NCBI GenBank assembly: GCA_003988855.1
Contig: QYAI01000002.1
Coordinates: forward strand, 458,341-522,340
DNA length: 64,000 bases
Origin: Arachnopeziza araneosa
Lineage: Eukaryota > Ascomycota > Leotiomycetes > Helotiales > Arachnopezizaceae
Reading direction: 5' to 3'
The notes beneath the pieces were generated by a model. That model was not told where the DNA came from, ran no database searches, and worked only from the letters and a program-made list of their open reading frames with translations. Shown in pieces: positions 36,279-47,576 of the stretch (position 1 is the first letter of the stretch; every line of letters starts with the position of its first letter). The position numbers and the translations under genes were made by a program.

Positions 36279-38253
36279 ATGTCAAAGCCACGTGAAGAAT
36301 CGTTGTCAAGAGCCGTTAGTGCTGTCGACCTTACCGCTACCTTATCCGAAGTCCAAAACCGACCAAACCGTGGACCAAGATATACAAAGGATCAGTTGCT
36401 CAGCCTCCGCACTGTCACGGGAAAGAACGAGGAGCGTGCTGATGTCAATGAAGTTGATCCGACTGATGGCATCAAGACTCCTCCCTATCAAGCTCCTCCA
36501 AGTCCACCCCCACCTACTCCCACTTCTCCAGAGAACGGTCAACAAGCGAAGGAGAGCGGCAAACAAGGCAACCAAAAGGTTAAGGAAGGAAAGGTTTCGC
36601 CACCTCTGGTGATCAAAAATGTGCCGGTCACCCAGAAGGAAGCATCTGCAATCACGGCACAGGAGCTTCCAAAGCCACCAAAGGTGAAGAAGGCGCCAGC
36701 ATCTGGGTTTGAAGGTCAATGTTCTATGGTATGAGTCAATGGCAATGCTAATGGATTTACAGAGTTCTTTGCTGATCCACCCATCACGCCGGATGAGTAT
36801 GAAGAGGAGGCCGATACATACGATGTGTAAGTTTACCACATAGTATCATAACCTAAACTAACCATTTCTAGCGAGAGACCCTTCCATGAGTAGCTCCTCG
36901 TTTCTATTTCTATGACTCAACTAACTCCAAAGCCGTATGCAAACATGCATCCAGCGGTACAGGGCACGTCGCAAGCTTGACAGTGTCAAAGGTAATGTCT
37001 TGACCAAATATTTGGCCCTTGGTGGAGTTGAGACTTCTGGAAAGATGTTTACTGGCGGTTTGGATAAGGAGACGCTTGAGAATGCAACTGCGGCGGAAAT
37101 TTCTGCAATCCGGGCCTCTGATTTTCTTCGAGTTGGTGCCTCTCCTGGATCCAAATTTTATGATGGTTCGGACAATTGGGTGGTTGATTGGGAAGGTGTA
37201 GCAAAGGGTTTCTTGTAAGTTGTACAATGATCGAAATTCTTGCCTAACACTTGCTAGTTCCTACAGAGTTCCTCGAATGTTTTTGACTGATAACGAGAGT
37301 GATATCAAACTCTACGCTTCCGTCATTCGAAACTTCTTGAACTATGTTATCTATCATGGTGTCTGCAAAGATTATGCGGATGACGTTGTGGCCGCTCGGA
37401 AGATCTGCGATTTAGCCGAATATGAGCTGTGGACTATCAGACAACTTCAAATGAAGCTTCCCGGAGATTTTAATATCGCTGCTTCTACTCTGTATGGTGG
37501 TCGTTATTCGGGTATACGCGAAGGCATGCAATCGTGGTGTGGCCCAGAGGATGCAGAAGTCTTTAAATACACCGAGTTGAATCAAGGCTTTACTATGCAA
37601 GATGCTCAGCGTATTGTCGATACTTCGATCGCTCTCAGGGGCACTGACGAACTCTTCACCTTAGTCATGAATCCTGATAATTTACCCGTTCGTGTACTTG
37701 GCGAAAAGCTCAGATATTTCGAGGTTGTTAGCACTGAGCCTGCGGATTCAAAGGTCGTACGTCAATATGCGCAGGTACTTAATCACAACGGCGAGGCTGG
37801 TCATATGAAGCCTCTTGGTTTCTTGTCTGTCAAAAGTTGGGATGGTCCGGATCTAGAGCCTGAAGACTGTACCGATGATGAAGACAACACTGCCAAACCT
37901 ATTGAGTCCGTCACTGAGCACTTTTGGTTCGAGGACGAGATCCTGCCTTACTTCTTCCCTGGAATGAAACTTGAGGCTGTAGTTCGAGAGCTTAGTATTG
38001 GTGTCAAGTACATCGATACAGTGAACGGTATTTACTGTTCATTTTGGACTCATCTCCCGAACGAAAAGATGAGACTTTGGAAGGATCCTGGTATGTTGCC
38101 TCCTATATTGAAGCTGAAAATCTAATAAATAACGTAGTCCCCAATACTCGCCCAGCTCCTACTGAAGATAATCCCGATGCTGAAGAGCAAGCCATGGAAG
38201 CTATCATGGAGGATGAGTTGGAGGGAGTTCAGAAGGACTTTGCAGGAGAATAA
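36279..38253 (+). CDS. arb1: Argonaute siRNA chaperone complex subunit Arb1
   Basis: Model: join(36279..36714, 36763..36826, 36872..36889, 36933..37214, 37258..38090, 38138..38253), 582 aa. The first 145 residues are basic and Pro-rich (PPYQAPPSPPPPTP), probably disordered. The Arb1 domain follows, with GFEEFFADPP, the RMQTCIQRYRARRKLDS region, NFLNYVIYHGVCKDYADDV, YELWTIRQLQMKLPGDFN and GVKYIDTVNG. In fission yeast Arb1 sits in the ARC complex with Argonaute and Arb2, holds duplex siRNA and is needed for heterochromatin. Oddities: exon 3 is only 18 nt, and the first intron must use the rare donor GTCAAT to keep frame. The acceptor of intron 4 is ambiguous (37257 or 37266, both in frame). Confidence 0.9.
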
Positions 38254-38890
38254 TGGATCAGCTATTGAAAGAGCGATCATTGTCTCACATTTCCTATCTC
38301 CTTTTCACATTATGATACCCACACACAAACCTTTACAGGAAAGGAAGTCAAAATGGCGTTTACGGGGTACACAAAATCTGCATAAAAGTTTGCCCTCTAC
38401 ATTAGACAGAGGATTCACGAATCATAATAATAGTAATCGGAAGTCGTGGCCTGAATTTGTTTCTTTGATCTATCCTTGCGTTTCAATTCAAGTGCGAACA
38501 AGAGAGTCGTTGGAAACAAGTTTTAAATACAGATTCACAAGTGTTGTAGAGTTCAGCGTTAAATTTTCCTACATCTCTCTTACATATGTCGTTCAGTTTC
38601 GCATTCCCATCCCACCAAGACTCCACCCCCCACTTCGTCACCCAATGCAATACTCAGCAGCTCCTCCACAGTTGGGACCTGGAGCTCTGGCATCTGGTGC
38701 TCTATGCTTCAGCCTGATGGTGTACAGGCCGCAGCGGAGATCCGTCGCAGGCGTGTCGAGGATCTCACAGCTTCCGAAGAAGTTTCACTACTATCGTGCT
38801 GTTCCTGATAAAGCCGTTGGAGGACGAGGTAGTCCACCTCCCGCCATTCCACTGGAACGAGCCCAGCGGCCGCTGCTCCGTTGTGTTGGG
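38254..38890. other. 3' flank of Arb1, no gene
   Basis: An open frame of 278 codons (38177-39013) starts inside the last Arb1 exon in a different frame and runs into the tandem duplication. Its composition and position indicate chance. Confidence 0.5.
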
Positions 38891-39170
38891 GCTGCTGAGC
38901 TAGCTCTTGCTCTAAGTCTGCAGCAGCGTCTAGGGAAGAGTTGGTCTAAATATCAGACAGTATTTTTGAGCTTCATGCTTGCCTTGAGAACTCTTATGTG
39001 CAGGCCCTCCTAGTTTGGCTGGGGGTGTCGCTGCTGGGCTAGCTCTTGGTCTAAATCTGTAGCGGTGTCTAGGGAAGAGTTAGTCTAATATCAGACAGTA
39101 TTTTCGAGCTTCATACTTGCCTTGAGAACTCTCAGTGCAGGCCCTCCTAGATTGCCTGGGGGTCGCTGCC
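38891..39170. repeat. Imperfect tandem duplication, period 139 bp
   Basis: Copy 1 starts at 38891 and copy 2 at 39030. Both read gctgctg.gctagctcttg, then gtctagggaagagtt.gtct, then atcagacagtatttt.gagc and cttgccttgagaactct, ending tgcaggccctcctag. The sequence after copy 2 (tgggggtcgctgc) repeats the junction, a partial third start. The copies differ at a modest number of sites, with both transitions and small indels. Confidence 0.8.
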
Positions 39171-40938
39171 GCTTGAGATCTCGCGACTCTCTTCTCCGTC
39201 TCCTTCTTCTTGGTTCTTCTCGCATTGCGCGCGCGCCAATCCTCCACGTCTAGGCCGCGGTAAGATGGCTCTTATCCGCAGCTGAAGGATGCGGCTGGCA
39301 CTCTCTCCCAACAAATAATGCTAGCCGTCTAGGAATCCCGCCTCCTCGAAAGCTTCTTCATGCTCTCGAACTTTAGGTGTGTGCTCCTGGAGGTCGTGTC
39401 GCTACAAAGACGAGAGCCGTCCGGCGCGTCGTACAAAATCCGCTTAGGTAGTCCCGTCTCAGACTTCCTCCACGTCTCCCGACCTGATACCCATCCCAGA
39501 ACCGGAGACGTTCGTATGACGTGTATCTTCATATCGTCATCTTTTACAGGGCGAAGCTCCCCTAAAGTATTTCTATATATATGAAATCTTCTCTTGACTT
39601 CGCAGGAGTGGGAATACCTCCACGCAATGTAAGCGCCTGGAACATGCTCACGTAGTAATAAATTCTGAAGGCGGTGCTAAGAGCCCGAATAATAGTCGTT
39701 ATAGTGAGTTTTGTGTGTGGTGTTGTCGTTGTTTTGACTAGAAAGTTTTCTCGGAAAGACTGGAGGTGGTAAAACGAGGAGCCGAATATGGATTATCTTG
39801 CCCATTTAGGAAGACGTCGTATTAAATAAGGATCATGGTAACATCTTATGGCTGATGGAAGTGCTACCCATACTGAGTGTAACCACTTTGGGAGAATGGT
39901 TATCTCTGATGACGATGTGGGTCTGCTCATCCATGTAGATTACAGGAAATAAATGACCTTCAAAGTGTTAGCATGTGATGGAAAAATGAATTATGATGTT
40001 TCCCACATACTTAGTGGTAGTGTAAGAGCATGGCGACTCGGAACGAAATGGTTTAGCTTGATAGATATTGGTTGATATATTGATGTATCAATGGATAAAC
40101 AATCGAGAGAAAGATCCATTCGAGTCCGATGCCGATCCGATATTTCAAGTAGACGACAGCTGTGGTTGGGATATATCTCTGGAAGTTGGACTAGAGGATA
40201 GCGTCATGATTCCTCAACAAGTTTCTCATTGAGTCCTAGTGCTATTAGCATATACATTCCCGGGTCCGGTTCACTCATACCTTCACTCCCCCTCTGCCCA
40301 CCCTTGATAAATCAAAAGACTTTCATGCGAATCTCACCGGCGCCACACCCATCCCCACGGAAGAACCAAACCTCAAAAAGGACCAACGACCATCCCGCTC
40401 ATAACTAAAGAGATCAAGATAGAAGCGATGATGAACGGTCACTCAAGGGATAAAATAAGAGGCGGGGGGATGGGTGTGAATGGGAATGGGAATGGGAGAA
40501 ATTGGAATTCTCAAGAGCGGATGGTGGATGTTTCGAGGTCCCACAGAAGGGTTGAGTTACACCAGTCCGCCACCCACGGGAATTTCCGTGGCCGAGTAGG
40601 CCGACGATCGAATCCGGAGGTCGTGCAGGTTTGTGCGGTGAGGTTGAGAGGTTCGTTGGGAGGGAGTGAGATGTCTCGGGAGTACAAGACGGTCTTCAGA
40701 CTTTGAACTTCGGGATATGTACCTATCCGTTGAAACGCGCGGGAGGTCGAGTAAGACCAGATTTCTGGGGCAAGAGATACGTAGATCACGGTTATTGAGG
40801 GAAGGAATGCTCTGATGTTAACGTTACATTGATTTGTTATTGCTGAGTCTAATAACTCTATATACACCTTTCCCAGCCGTAATAATAAGACAAGCGTTTG
40901 AATTCGTCGTTCATTCAACTCATTCCAGGGTAAAATCT
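39171..40938. other. Intergenic, no supportable gene
   Basis: Short frames only. One at 40428-40706 encodes a Gly/Asn run from a small gaatgg-type repeat (about 40477-40500) and is not credible as a gene. A CGCGCGCG-type run lies near 39228-39236. Confidence 0.45.
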
Positions 40939-42879
40939 TCAACTCCAATCATCAATGATCATCTCGGCTGCCCGCTCGGCAACGCCATATGTCGCCGTTT
41001 GAATGTGAGCGCTGATCAAAATGGGAAAGATGCTCGCGTCGACGATTCTCAGATTCCCCGTTCCCCAGACCTTGAGTTCGGGACTCACTACACCGCCCTT
41101 CTCCAGCGGTAACATGGCGCATGTACCGACGGGATGATACAGCGTTTGCGTGTTATTGAGGATGAAGTTTCGATATGCGGTATCGTCATCTTCTGGTACG
41201 ACACTCAGTCCAGGTTCATATTCAGCAGTCCATGCCCCGCGCAGGGGATATGTGTTTGCCAACTTGCGGATGTATTTTAGCGCTGCAACTGCAGCAAGGA
41301 CGTCGTATTCTTGGACTAGGTAGTTGGGGTTGATGAGGGGCGGGGTGGAGATGGTTGGTGAGGAGACGTTGATATGTACGCTGCCGAAGTTGAAGGGATG
41401 TTGGACGGCGGCGATGAGACTGAATGTGCCGATGCCGAATAGAGAGGTGTTCTTGGCCGGGTAGCCCTTTACACCTGTGTAACCGTCTGAAAAGATGACT
41501 TCTAGATCGGGGACGGTGGAGGTGGAGAGATAGGAGGAGAAGATGGAATTCCGGATTGGTTCATGGGGAGAAGCAGTGAGGCGGGTTGAGACAGCGGTTT
41601 TGGCGGCCGCACTGAGGATGCCGGCGTTCGCCCGGCCGAGAGCCTGGGTCCACGTGAGGAACGAGTAACCTGAACCCGTGTAGTCATAGATGGAGCGCTT
41701 GCTCTGATTGTACAGAGCCATTTGTTCGGTGGCGAAGGTCGTGTTGTATTTGAGAATGTCGAAAGAGGTGTAGTTTGAGAGGAGTTCATACGAGGCTTGG
41801 ATGCGGATATGGTCTTGGAGGTTTTCTCCAACCCCAGGAAGGTGAATGAGGGTGGGAATGCCAGCGGCACTCAGGATTGAAGAGTTTCCAATGCCGGAGA
41901 GCTCGAGGAGGCCAGGACTGAGAAAGGAGCCGGCTGATAGAATGACCTCCTTGTTTGCCGTGATAATGGTGTTATTCGCAAGCGTCACGCCAGTAGCAAG
42001 CAGCTCAGCACCAAGCTTCTTAAAGTTGACCTTTTGTACACTGGTGCTGGTCTTAATCACGAGATTGGAACCAGCCACAGAAGGGTAACCAGGATTGTGA
42101 GCCGCATAAGAGCGCTTGTAGTCGCTTTCTCGGATGTTGGAAGGCTGATCCATGACGCCAATTGGGGTTCCGTCCAGAGAGTTGAGGTTCAATGGGATTC
42201 CCAACTTGTTCATGCTGGGAATAAAGTAGTCCTGTTGCGTAGGAATATACTGGTTGACGATTGTCTGGACTGGACCGCCGTAACCCACACCTCTCCAGTC
42301 ATAGGCAGGTGTCCTGAAGAAATTCTCAACCTTCTTCATGGCCGTGATCATGGAGTGCCAATCCCAACCCCAGTTCCCCAACTTGGCCCATTGATCATAC
42401 TCTTCGCTACTTGCTCGATCCCACGTCATGAGATTGAGAGCGGTGCTGCCTCCCAAGACCTTTCCGCGTGCCTGGCCAACCTTGCGGCCACCAGCAGACG
42501 GCTGAGGGATGGTGGTAAAGTTCCAATCATAAGAGGTGCCCAAGGTCGAGCCTTTGAGGCCTGGGATATTTATCCTGCTCTCATCTGGCGCATCTGGGCC
42601 AGCTTCAATGACCAGAATGCTGGCGTGGGGTAAACCTTCACTGAGGCGTGAGGCGACAGCGAGGCCGCCAGCGCCACCGCCTACTATGATCTGAAAAGAA
42701 TATTAGAAGGATTGGGCAAAAAGGGAGGATAAAGAGGAAATCCCTACAAAGTCATAAGAAGTCTTACTCCCCGGATCCGGAGACACCCCAGCGCTCGCCA
42801 ATCGGCAGAGGGAGAGGAAATAGATGGCCAGCGACACATAGAAGACGAGGCTTCTGCTCCACAAACAAAACACGGCCAT
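40939..42879 (-). CDS. Secreted GMC oxidoreductase (aryl-alcohol oxidase/choline dehydrogenase-like)
   Basis: Model: complement(join(40939..42690, 42748..42879)), 627 aa. A signal peptide is clear (SLVFYVSLAIYFLSLCRLASA, with cleavage near residue 31). The FAD-binding motif IIVGGGAGGLAVASRL starts at the exon junction, followed by E of VIEAGPDA. GMC signature 1 is GKVLGGSTALN and signature 2 is SAGSFLSPGLLELSG. The catalytic His is in YHPVGTCAM, with the partner His in ISAHIQTATYG. Many NxS/T sites suit an extracellular glycoprotein. Such enzymes oxidise aryl alcohols, sugars or polyols with release of H2O2; substrate cannot be told from sequence. The start ATG 42879 (MAVFCLW) precedes the signal. 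Confidence 0.92.
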
Positions 42880-43266
42880 TGACAAAGTCGCAGAGGGACG
42901 ATGGCACAGAATTCTGGCGATAGCCCAAGTTATTATTCCCTCATAGGCGCTGAGATTACATGAGGACCAGCATGGATCTGTGAAGTCTACCGGGGGATGG
43001 GGAAGCGGACAAAGACTTTAGTTGAGTGTTAAGGATATGAAATCTAATTTGAGAAGCGAGGCGCACTTTTTACAGTATGGAATGACCTAAATCAGGACGC
43101 GGCAGAAGGTTCTTGCGTCCAAAGCAATGCACGCACAAACTTATGCAATGCAACATTGAGGCTTCGGGCTATGGTACCCAGAGCTGCTCCCAGAACAACA
43201 TGTTTGGAGAGTGCCCCGAGCGATCGGGGAGTCTGCTGCATGCATGGCGAAGAAGCGTCACCAAAT

Positions 43267-43299
43267 CTTCTTCTTCTGCTGCTGCTGCTGCTGCTGCTT
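43267..43299. repeat. Compound microsatellite (TCT)n(TGC)7
   Basis: TCT units change to seven TGC units without interruption. This is a typical slippage-prone triplet tract. Confidence 0.85.
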
Positions 43300-43691
43300 C
43301 CTCCGGCCCGATGTGATTTGAATCCGTGCCGCGACCAAATACAAAACAAGGAATGAGATAGAGGTCCGAAATTGTAACGTCGTTGACGTTCTGGGGAACA
43401 GCGGACCCAAGATCTGTGAGATATGGTCGTGGTATGATTTAGATGGAAAAGGTGCCTTGGAGCGTCCAGGATGCGAGACGGGAAGCTGGCCACTCCACCG
43501 CAGAGTCAAGCGCTGCTCGCTTAGGCTTGGAAATGGCTTGGTCAGAGAACTTCGCATCAAATCGTCCACCACAGACACCGACACTCCAACATCCTCCCCC
43601 AGAACTCGACACGGATTAATTGCCGATCGCCTGCGACCATTCCGGCCATGTTTGCGATACAGGAGAGCCCGCGATTTATGGCCTGTTCCGA

Positions 43692-43760
43692 AAAGAAGAA
43701 GAAGAAGAAGAAGAAGAAGGAGAAGAAGAAGCAGCAGAGCAGCAGAAGAAGAAAAAATAG
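43692..43760. repeat. AAG/GCA triplet microsatellite
   Basis: A long AAG run (about 13 units with one GGAG break) followed by GCAGCA units and further AAG units. Confidence 0.85.
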
Positions 43761-43861
43761 CATCAACCCGGAGAATCCTTCAGCCTATGCACCCAGAGCT
43801 TTCCACCGTACATCGCATCCTCTGTACCAAGATTGCGCCTGAAGTCTAGTAGCAGCAGCTA

Positions 43862-43906
43862 GGATGGATCGGATGGATCGGATGGATCCATCCTCTCTCT
43901 CTCTCT
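43862..43906. repeat. GGATGGATC x3 and CT microsatellite
   Basis: Three 9-bp GGATGGATC units are followed by a short palindromic GGATCCATCC and a CT dinucleotide run. Confidence 0.8.
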
Positions 43907-44313
43907 GGGACATGCCTTTGCATTGGCTCACGAGCGAGCAAGAAGGGAGAGACTCTGCTCCTGATCAGTGCCTCTCTGTCGACAGCGTTGAGGAACGAGA
44001 CCAGCTTCGTGGGATTACCTATTCAGCCTCATGGCCACGAGCGTTCTCTCCCGATGCTGACGATGGGTGGTCAATTCCGGTTGGACTTCTAAAATCTGAC
44101 GCCCCGTGATGTCGGCCATTCCTGGCGGCACGGCACAGCACAGCAGGATTGTCCCATGCTTACCTCATATAAACCTGCCATTCCAGCGTCAGTCTCGATC
44201 CAATAATTCCATACTCGGCCGTGGCTCTGAACGGGATGCCAAGGCGGAACTCGACCTCTCCACCCGACAATCTATTCAATACCCGTCAACAAGGATACCT
44301 GCAGCCTCTCGTC

Positions 44314-46229
44314 ATGACCAATTCAGACGCTGCGAGCCATGAGAAGAAGCTTCGCCGAAGCGCACCCAAATCTCGGTCAGGATGTGTTACCTGGTAACCC
44401 TTCCAAGGTAACCGCGGAACTGGATTCAATGCTGACACTCGTGGCAGCAAGTAAGTCTCATCGGGACACTCGCGATTCGGCCCATCTCATGAGTAGCATA
44501 GGAAGAGACGCGTCAAATGTGACGAGACCAAACCGTTCTGCATTAGATGCATCTCCGGTCGTTGGATCTGCGAGGGGTACCCATCACGTCCCACGCCTCA
44601 GATGAGAAGACTGATAGCTCGACCTCATGATTCCTCAATTGGTATCAGAGTTGAGTTATCAGGATCTCAGAGTATCGCGGCGTGGGGGATATCCATCAGT
44701 TCCCAAAAGAATCCATTCCTCGACTTCCCAGGCACGCTACAGGAACATAGATCCCTAAATTACTTCTTCTCAAGGGCTGCACGAGACCTGGGCATCTTCC
44801 TTGATGATTCCTTCTGGAGCATTGCTGCTTCTAGGGAAGCAGCCCTCGAGAAGTCGATTCAGCATTCTCTGATAGCTGTTGCAAGATACCATGAGGATCA
44901 TATCCGGGAACTTGAGTTGGACGGTGATATTGATCCAGAGATGGCTCAACCCTTCGCGCTAACCCAATATAACATTGCCATAAAAGCCGTCACCTCTGGG
45001 CTGTGTCGTGATAGATTTGGACATCAAATAGCCCTTCTAGCATGTTTTTTATTTGCTTGCCTTGAGTTTTTCAAGGGTTCACCTGAAACTGCTCTATCTC
45101 AGCTTCAGAGTGGAATGATGATGCTCACCACGTACAATCGATTATATAAACAAGAAAGGGTTCATTCCAAGTAAATTTGACTCCCCAAATACTATCAGAT
45201 AACTAACTATATACCAGCGATTCAACAAAAAGTGCTTTCGATGAAGTTGACGACCGAATTGCACTTGTGTTATCCCGCTTCCGCATCGCCGTGCTAAACA
45301 CCACTCCCCTCCTCCATAAATTTTACGTTCCTATGGGAGAACTCACCACTAGCGAGAGAAGAACTCTCTCCCAACCTTTTACCACCATCTCAGAAGCCAA
45401 ATACCACCTCGACACCTTAATCATCCGAACATTCAAACCCTGTGATGCTACCTCTCAAGGCGCTATCCTCGGTGTACTCACGCCAGAAGAAATCACTCGC
45501 CGAAAATCCACCATATCTTACTTGGAAAACTGGGCGAAACAGCTTGGCCTCTTAATTATCGACACCATCCCCTCTCCCACCATGGACGAGATGCGGACTG
45601 TTCGAATGTTGCGAATCCAAAGCATCATGGGCATCATATGGAATTCTGTCACCGTCTCAGGCCTACAAACAAGCTTTGACAGCCATACTGAACATTTCCA
45701 ATCCATCTTCCGACTCTCGGAACAGCTGGTTCAGGATGAAATGAAGCTGGCTGAGAATGGTACCTCATCAACATCACAACCAGATCCCCCATCCAACAGA
45801 GACCCTCTAGACTCCCTGTACACCATCAAACCCAACGCCGCCAGCCCTCTCGCTTTCATCTGCGCCCGCTGCCGGCACCCGTTACTCCGGCGCCGAGCCA
45901 TGCAATTATTAATCCAGATGTCCCGCCTCCCCATGTGGACCATGGCCCTCATCTCCGTCAAGATTGCTGATCGGTTCATTGATTTTGAGGAATCACAATG
46001 CCTCTCTCCCATCACCGAAGATGTAGCTACGTGGCCGAAAGAGGAGCAGAGGATCCATGGTTGCTTTTTCCTCCCTGTCCATGATTCTAAGTTGAAAAAT
46101 CAGACGACCATGTATCTTTGGCAACCTGATGGGAAAGGCACTAAATTGAAGCATTGGTTCGAGAAGACTGGGTTTGATGATGCGTTGAGTTGGAGAGTTT
46201 GTTTTCCCGCGGAAGATGTTGAGGAATGA
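44314..46229 (+). CDS. Zn2Cys6 transcription factor, DUF3468-type (copy 2), with 3-nt microexon
   Basis: Model: join(44314..44393, 44448..44450, 44502..45170, 45218..46229), 587 aa (copy 1 is 590). Zinc cluster Cys24, 27, 34, 41, 44, 51 with exact C-X2-C-X6-C-X6-C-X2-C-X6-C spacing; shared linker NPFLDFPGT(L/S)(Q/K)EHRS. The regulatory region has FWSIAASREAALEKSIQHSL, MLRIQSIMGIIWNSVTVS, CRHPLLRRRAMQLL and FEESQCLSPITEDVATWPKE, each aligning with copy 1. Exon-intron structure is the same as copy 1, including the 3-nt exon and the phase-2 last intron. It lacks the Ser/Thr-rich insert found in copy 1 near residue 430. Start ATG 44314 (MTNSDAASHEKK) is preferred; an in-frame ATG at 44236 would add 26 residues. 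Targets are unknown. Confidence 0.86.
44448..44450 (+). other. Three-base microexon (CAA) inside the zinc-cluster code, copy 2
   Basis: Order: ACC TG|GTAACC...GTGGCAG|CAA|GTAAGT...GCATAG|G AAG AGA. Flanking introns are 54 and 51 nt with good donors and a CTGAC branch site in the first. Inclusion gives Cys27-Lys28; skipping gives one Trp in frame. Confidence 0.8.
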
Positions 46230-47003
46230 TGATCTGCTTGTATATAATGGATCGACGGAGAAGATTAGGAATATCATGGTCCCAGTGAGAAATGACTGAG
46301 ACGAGACCCGGCTTGACTAGAAAATCAAAATTCCCTGCATCTAGACCGTAACTCTGCTGTACATAGTACTGGTATTTTCCACATGTCATTGTCATCCATC
46401 GCTTCTCCATCTATCCACCATCCCTTAGTATGTCCCAACAAACACAAACAAATAACCTCCCATTTGCCTCCAAGTCACATGGCAATGAATTTGTGTAAAC
46501 CTCATATAGGCTTATTTCATCCATCCCTCTCGCAGCCGATACTGTCCATGATTCTGATGGAGGTGACGAGTACTCCGATCGTAGAGCGGTATTTGCCAAC
46601 CACCTGACTTTCGGGCTGTCGAGTTGACTTGAAGTGAATTGATGTAGTTTGTCTCGGGTGTTCTTTTGGATGGACAGATGGAGACAAAGAGTCCTTGCAT
46701 GAGATTTGTTGTAGTCTGTGCAATGAATTAGCGGCTTGCAAGAGAGAGGGGAAAAGAGGGGTGTAGATACTTGCCTGGTTCCTCAATGAGATATATTGTA
46801 TGTCTTGACAATCGTACAAAGCCATAAATGCAACTCACTTGCGCACTAGGTTGATTCAGAATGAGTCGGTGGCTAGAATCTGCATCTGTACTGGGACTTA
46901 CGTGACTATACCCCCATAAAAGTGTGCTTCCACAGCCAAAATCTGGTCAATGCGAGAGACGCTGCCTCTAAAGACGACGGTGTCAAGACCAGGACATGAA
47001 TCA
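46230..47003. other. Intergenic between convergent genes
   Basis: Only short overlapping frames on both strands with no motif. It holds the 3' ends of both neighbours. Confidence 0.5.
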
Positions 47004-47576
47004 TCACTTCTCACCCCAGCAATACTTCTCAACCTTTGCCCGTCCGCAGATCTCACAGGTGGTTGATCTCCTCAGATTGGCACATCGGGGACGGAAAGGG
47101 GAGTAGCGTTTTGGGGGGGCGAAGCAGCCGATCTCTCGGAGGAGAGAGGTGGTTCCATCCGTTTCGTGATACATGAATCTCAGACCGCGAGAGTGCGGGG
47201 TGATGGTGGTGGGTTTGGTGGGGTTGAAACTGCGCCTCTTTGGGCTGGAGTATTCGTGGTAGGAGACAATGTCGATGTCTGGGTGGGAGAGGGCGGTTAG
47301 AAAGTGGACGTGCTTTTCCTTCTTCGGTGTCTGTTGCGGTTTTGACATGGCAGAGGTTGTAGGGTTGATGGGCTTGAAGAGATGGCGAGTTTTTGGCGTG
47401 GTAGTGGAGATGGGAAGCGTAAAGGTGGTGGTGGAGTACATGGTGGTTGGAGTTCGCTTGTTGAGAGGAACCCGCTTGATGATGGAGATGCGTTTCGTGG
47501 TGGAGGTGCGCTTATTGATTGGCTGCCATCTCGAGAAGTAGAGGATAATGAAGAGGAAGAGGACGTGGAGTATCAT
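47004..47576 (-). CDS. Hypothetical basic protein with N-terminal hydrophobic segment
   Basis: A single frame of 190 aa from ATG 47576. MILHVLFLFIILYF is a signal anchor or signal peptide, followed by a Lys/Arg/Thr-rich stretch with a loose repeat (NKRTSTTKR, IKRVPLNKRTPTT) and a C-terminal Cys group (PRCANL..TTCEICGRAKVEKYC) that could be a small zinc ribbon. No family was recognised. Against it: Thr/Ser/Pro-rich composition can arise by chance on the strand opposite a GGT-rich sequence. The lead 40 codons upstream of ATG 47576 are probably non-coding. Confidence 0.4.
   Translation of the reverse strand: MILHVLFLFIILYFSRWQPINKRTSTTKRISIIKRVPLNKRTPTTMYSTTTFTLPISTTTPKTRHLFKPINPTTSAMSKPQQTPKKEKHVHFLTALSHPDIDIVSYHEYSSPKRRSFNPTKPTTITPHSRGLRFMYHETDGTTSLLREIGCFAPPKRYSPFRPRCANLRRSTTCEICGRAKVEKYCWGEK

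Larger units (their letters stand above)
42880..44313. other. Intergenic with a cluster of simple repeats
   Basis: Several open frames (43092-43849, both strands) exist only because triplet repeats stay open in all frames; none has gene-like composition. The region separates two divergently transcribed genes (GMC oxidoreductase minus, regulator copy 2 plus) and contains the three repeat blocks listed next. Confidence 0.55.

Noticed and set aside
38177..39013. 278-codon plus-strand frame after Arb1
   Set aside because: It starts within the last Arb1 exon in another frame and ends in the tandem duplication; no domain or codon pattern.
40588..40622. tRNA-like A-box and B-box matches (TGGCCGAGTAGG, then GATCGAATCC)
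   Set aside because: The boxes are only a few bases apart, leaving no room for the anticodon arm; no acceptor-stem pairing.
43092..43849. Several 100-130-codon frames on both strands
   Set aside because: They are created by triplet repeats that are open in every frame.
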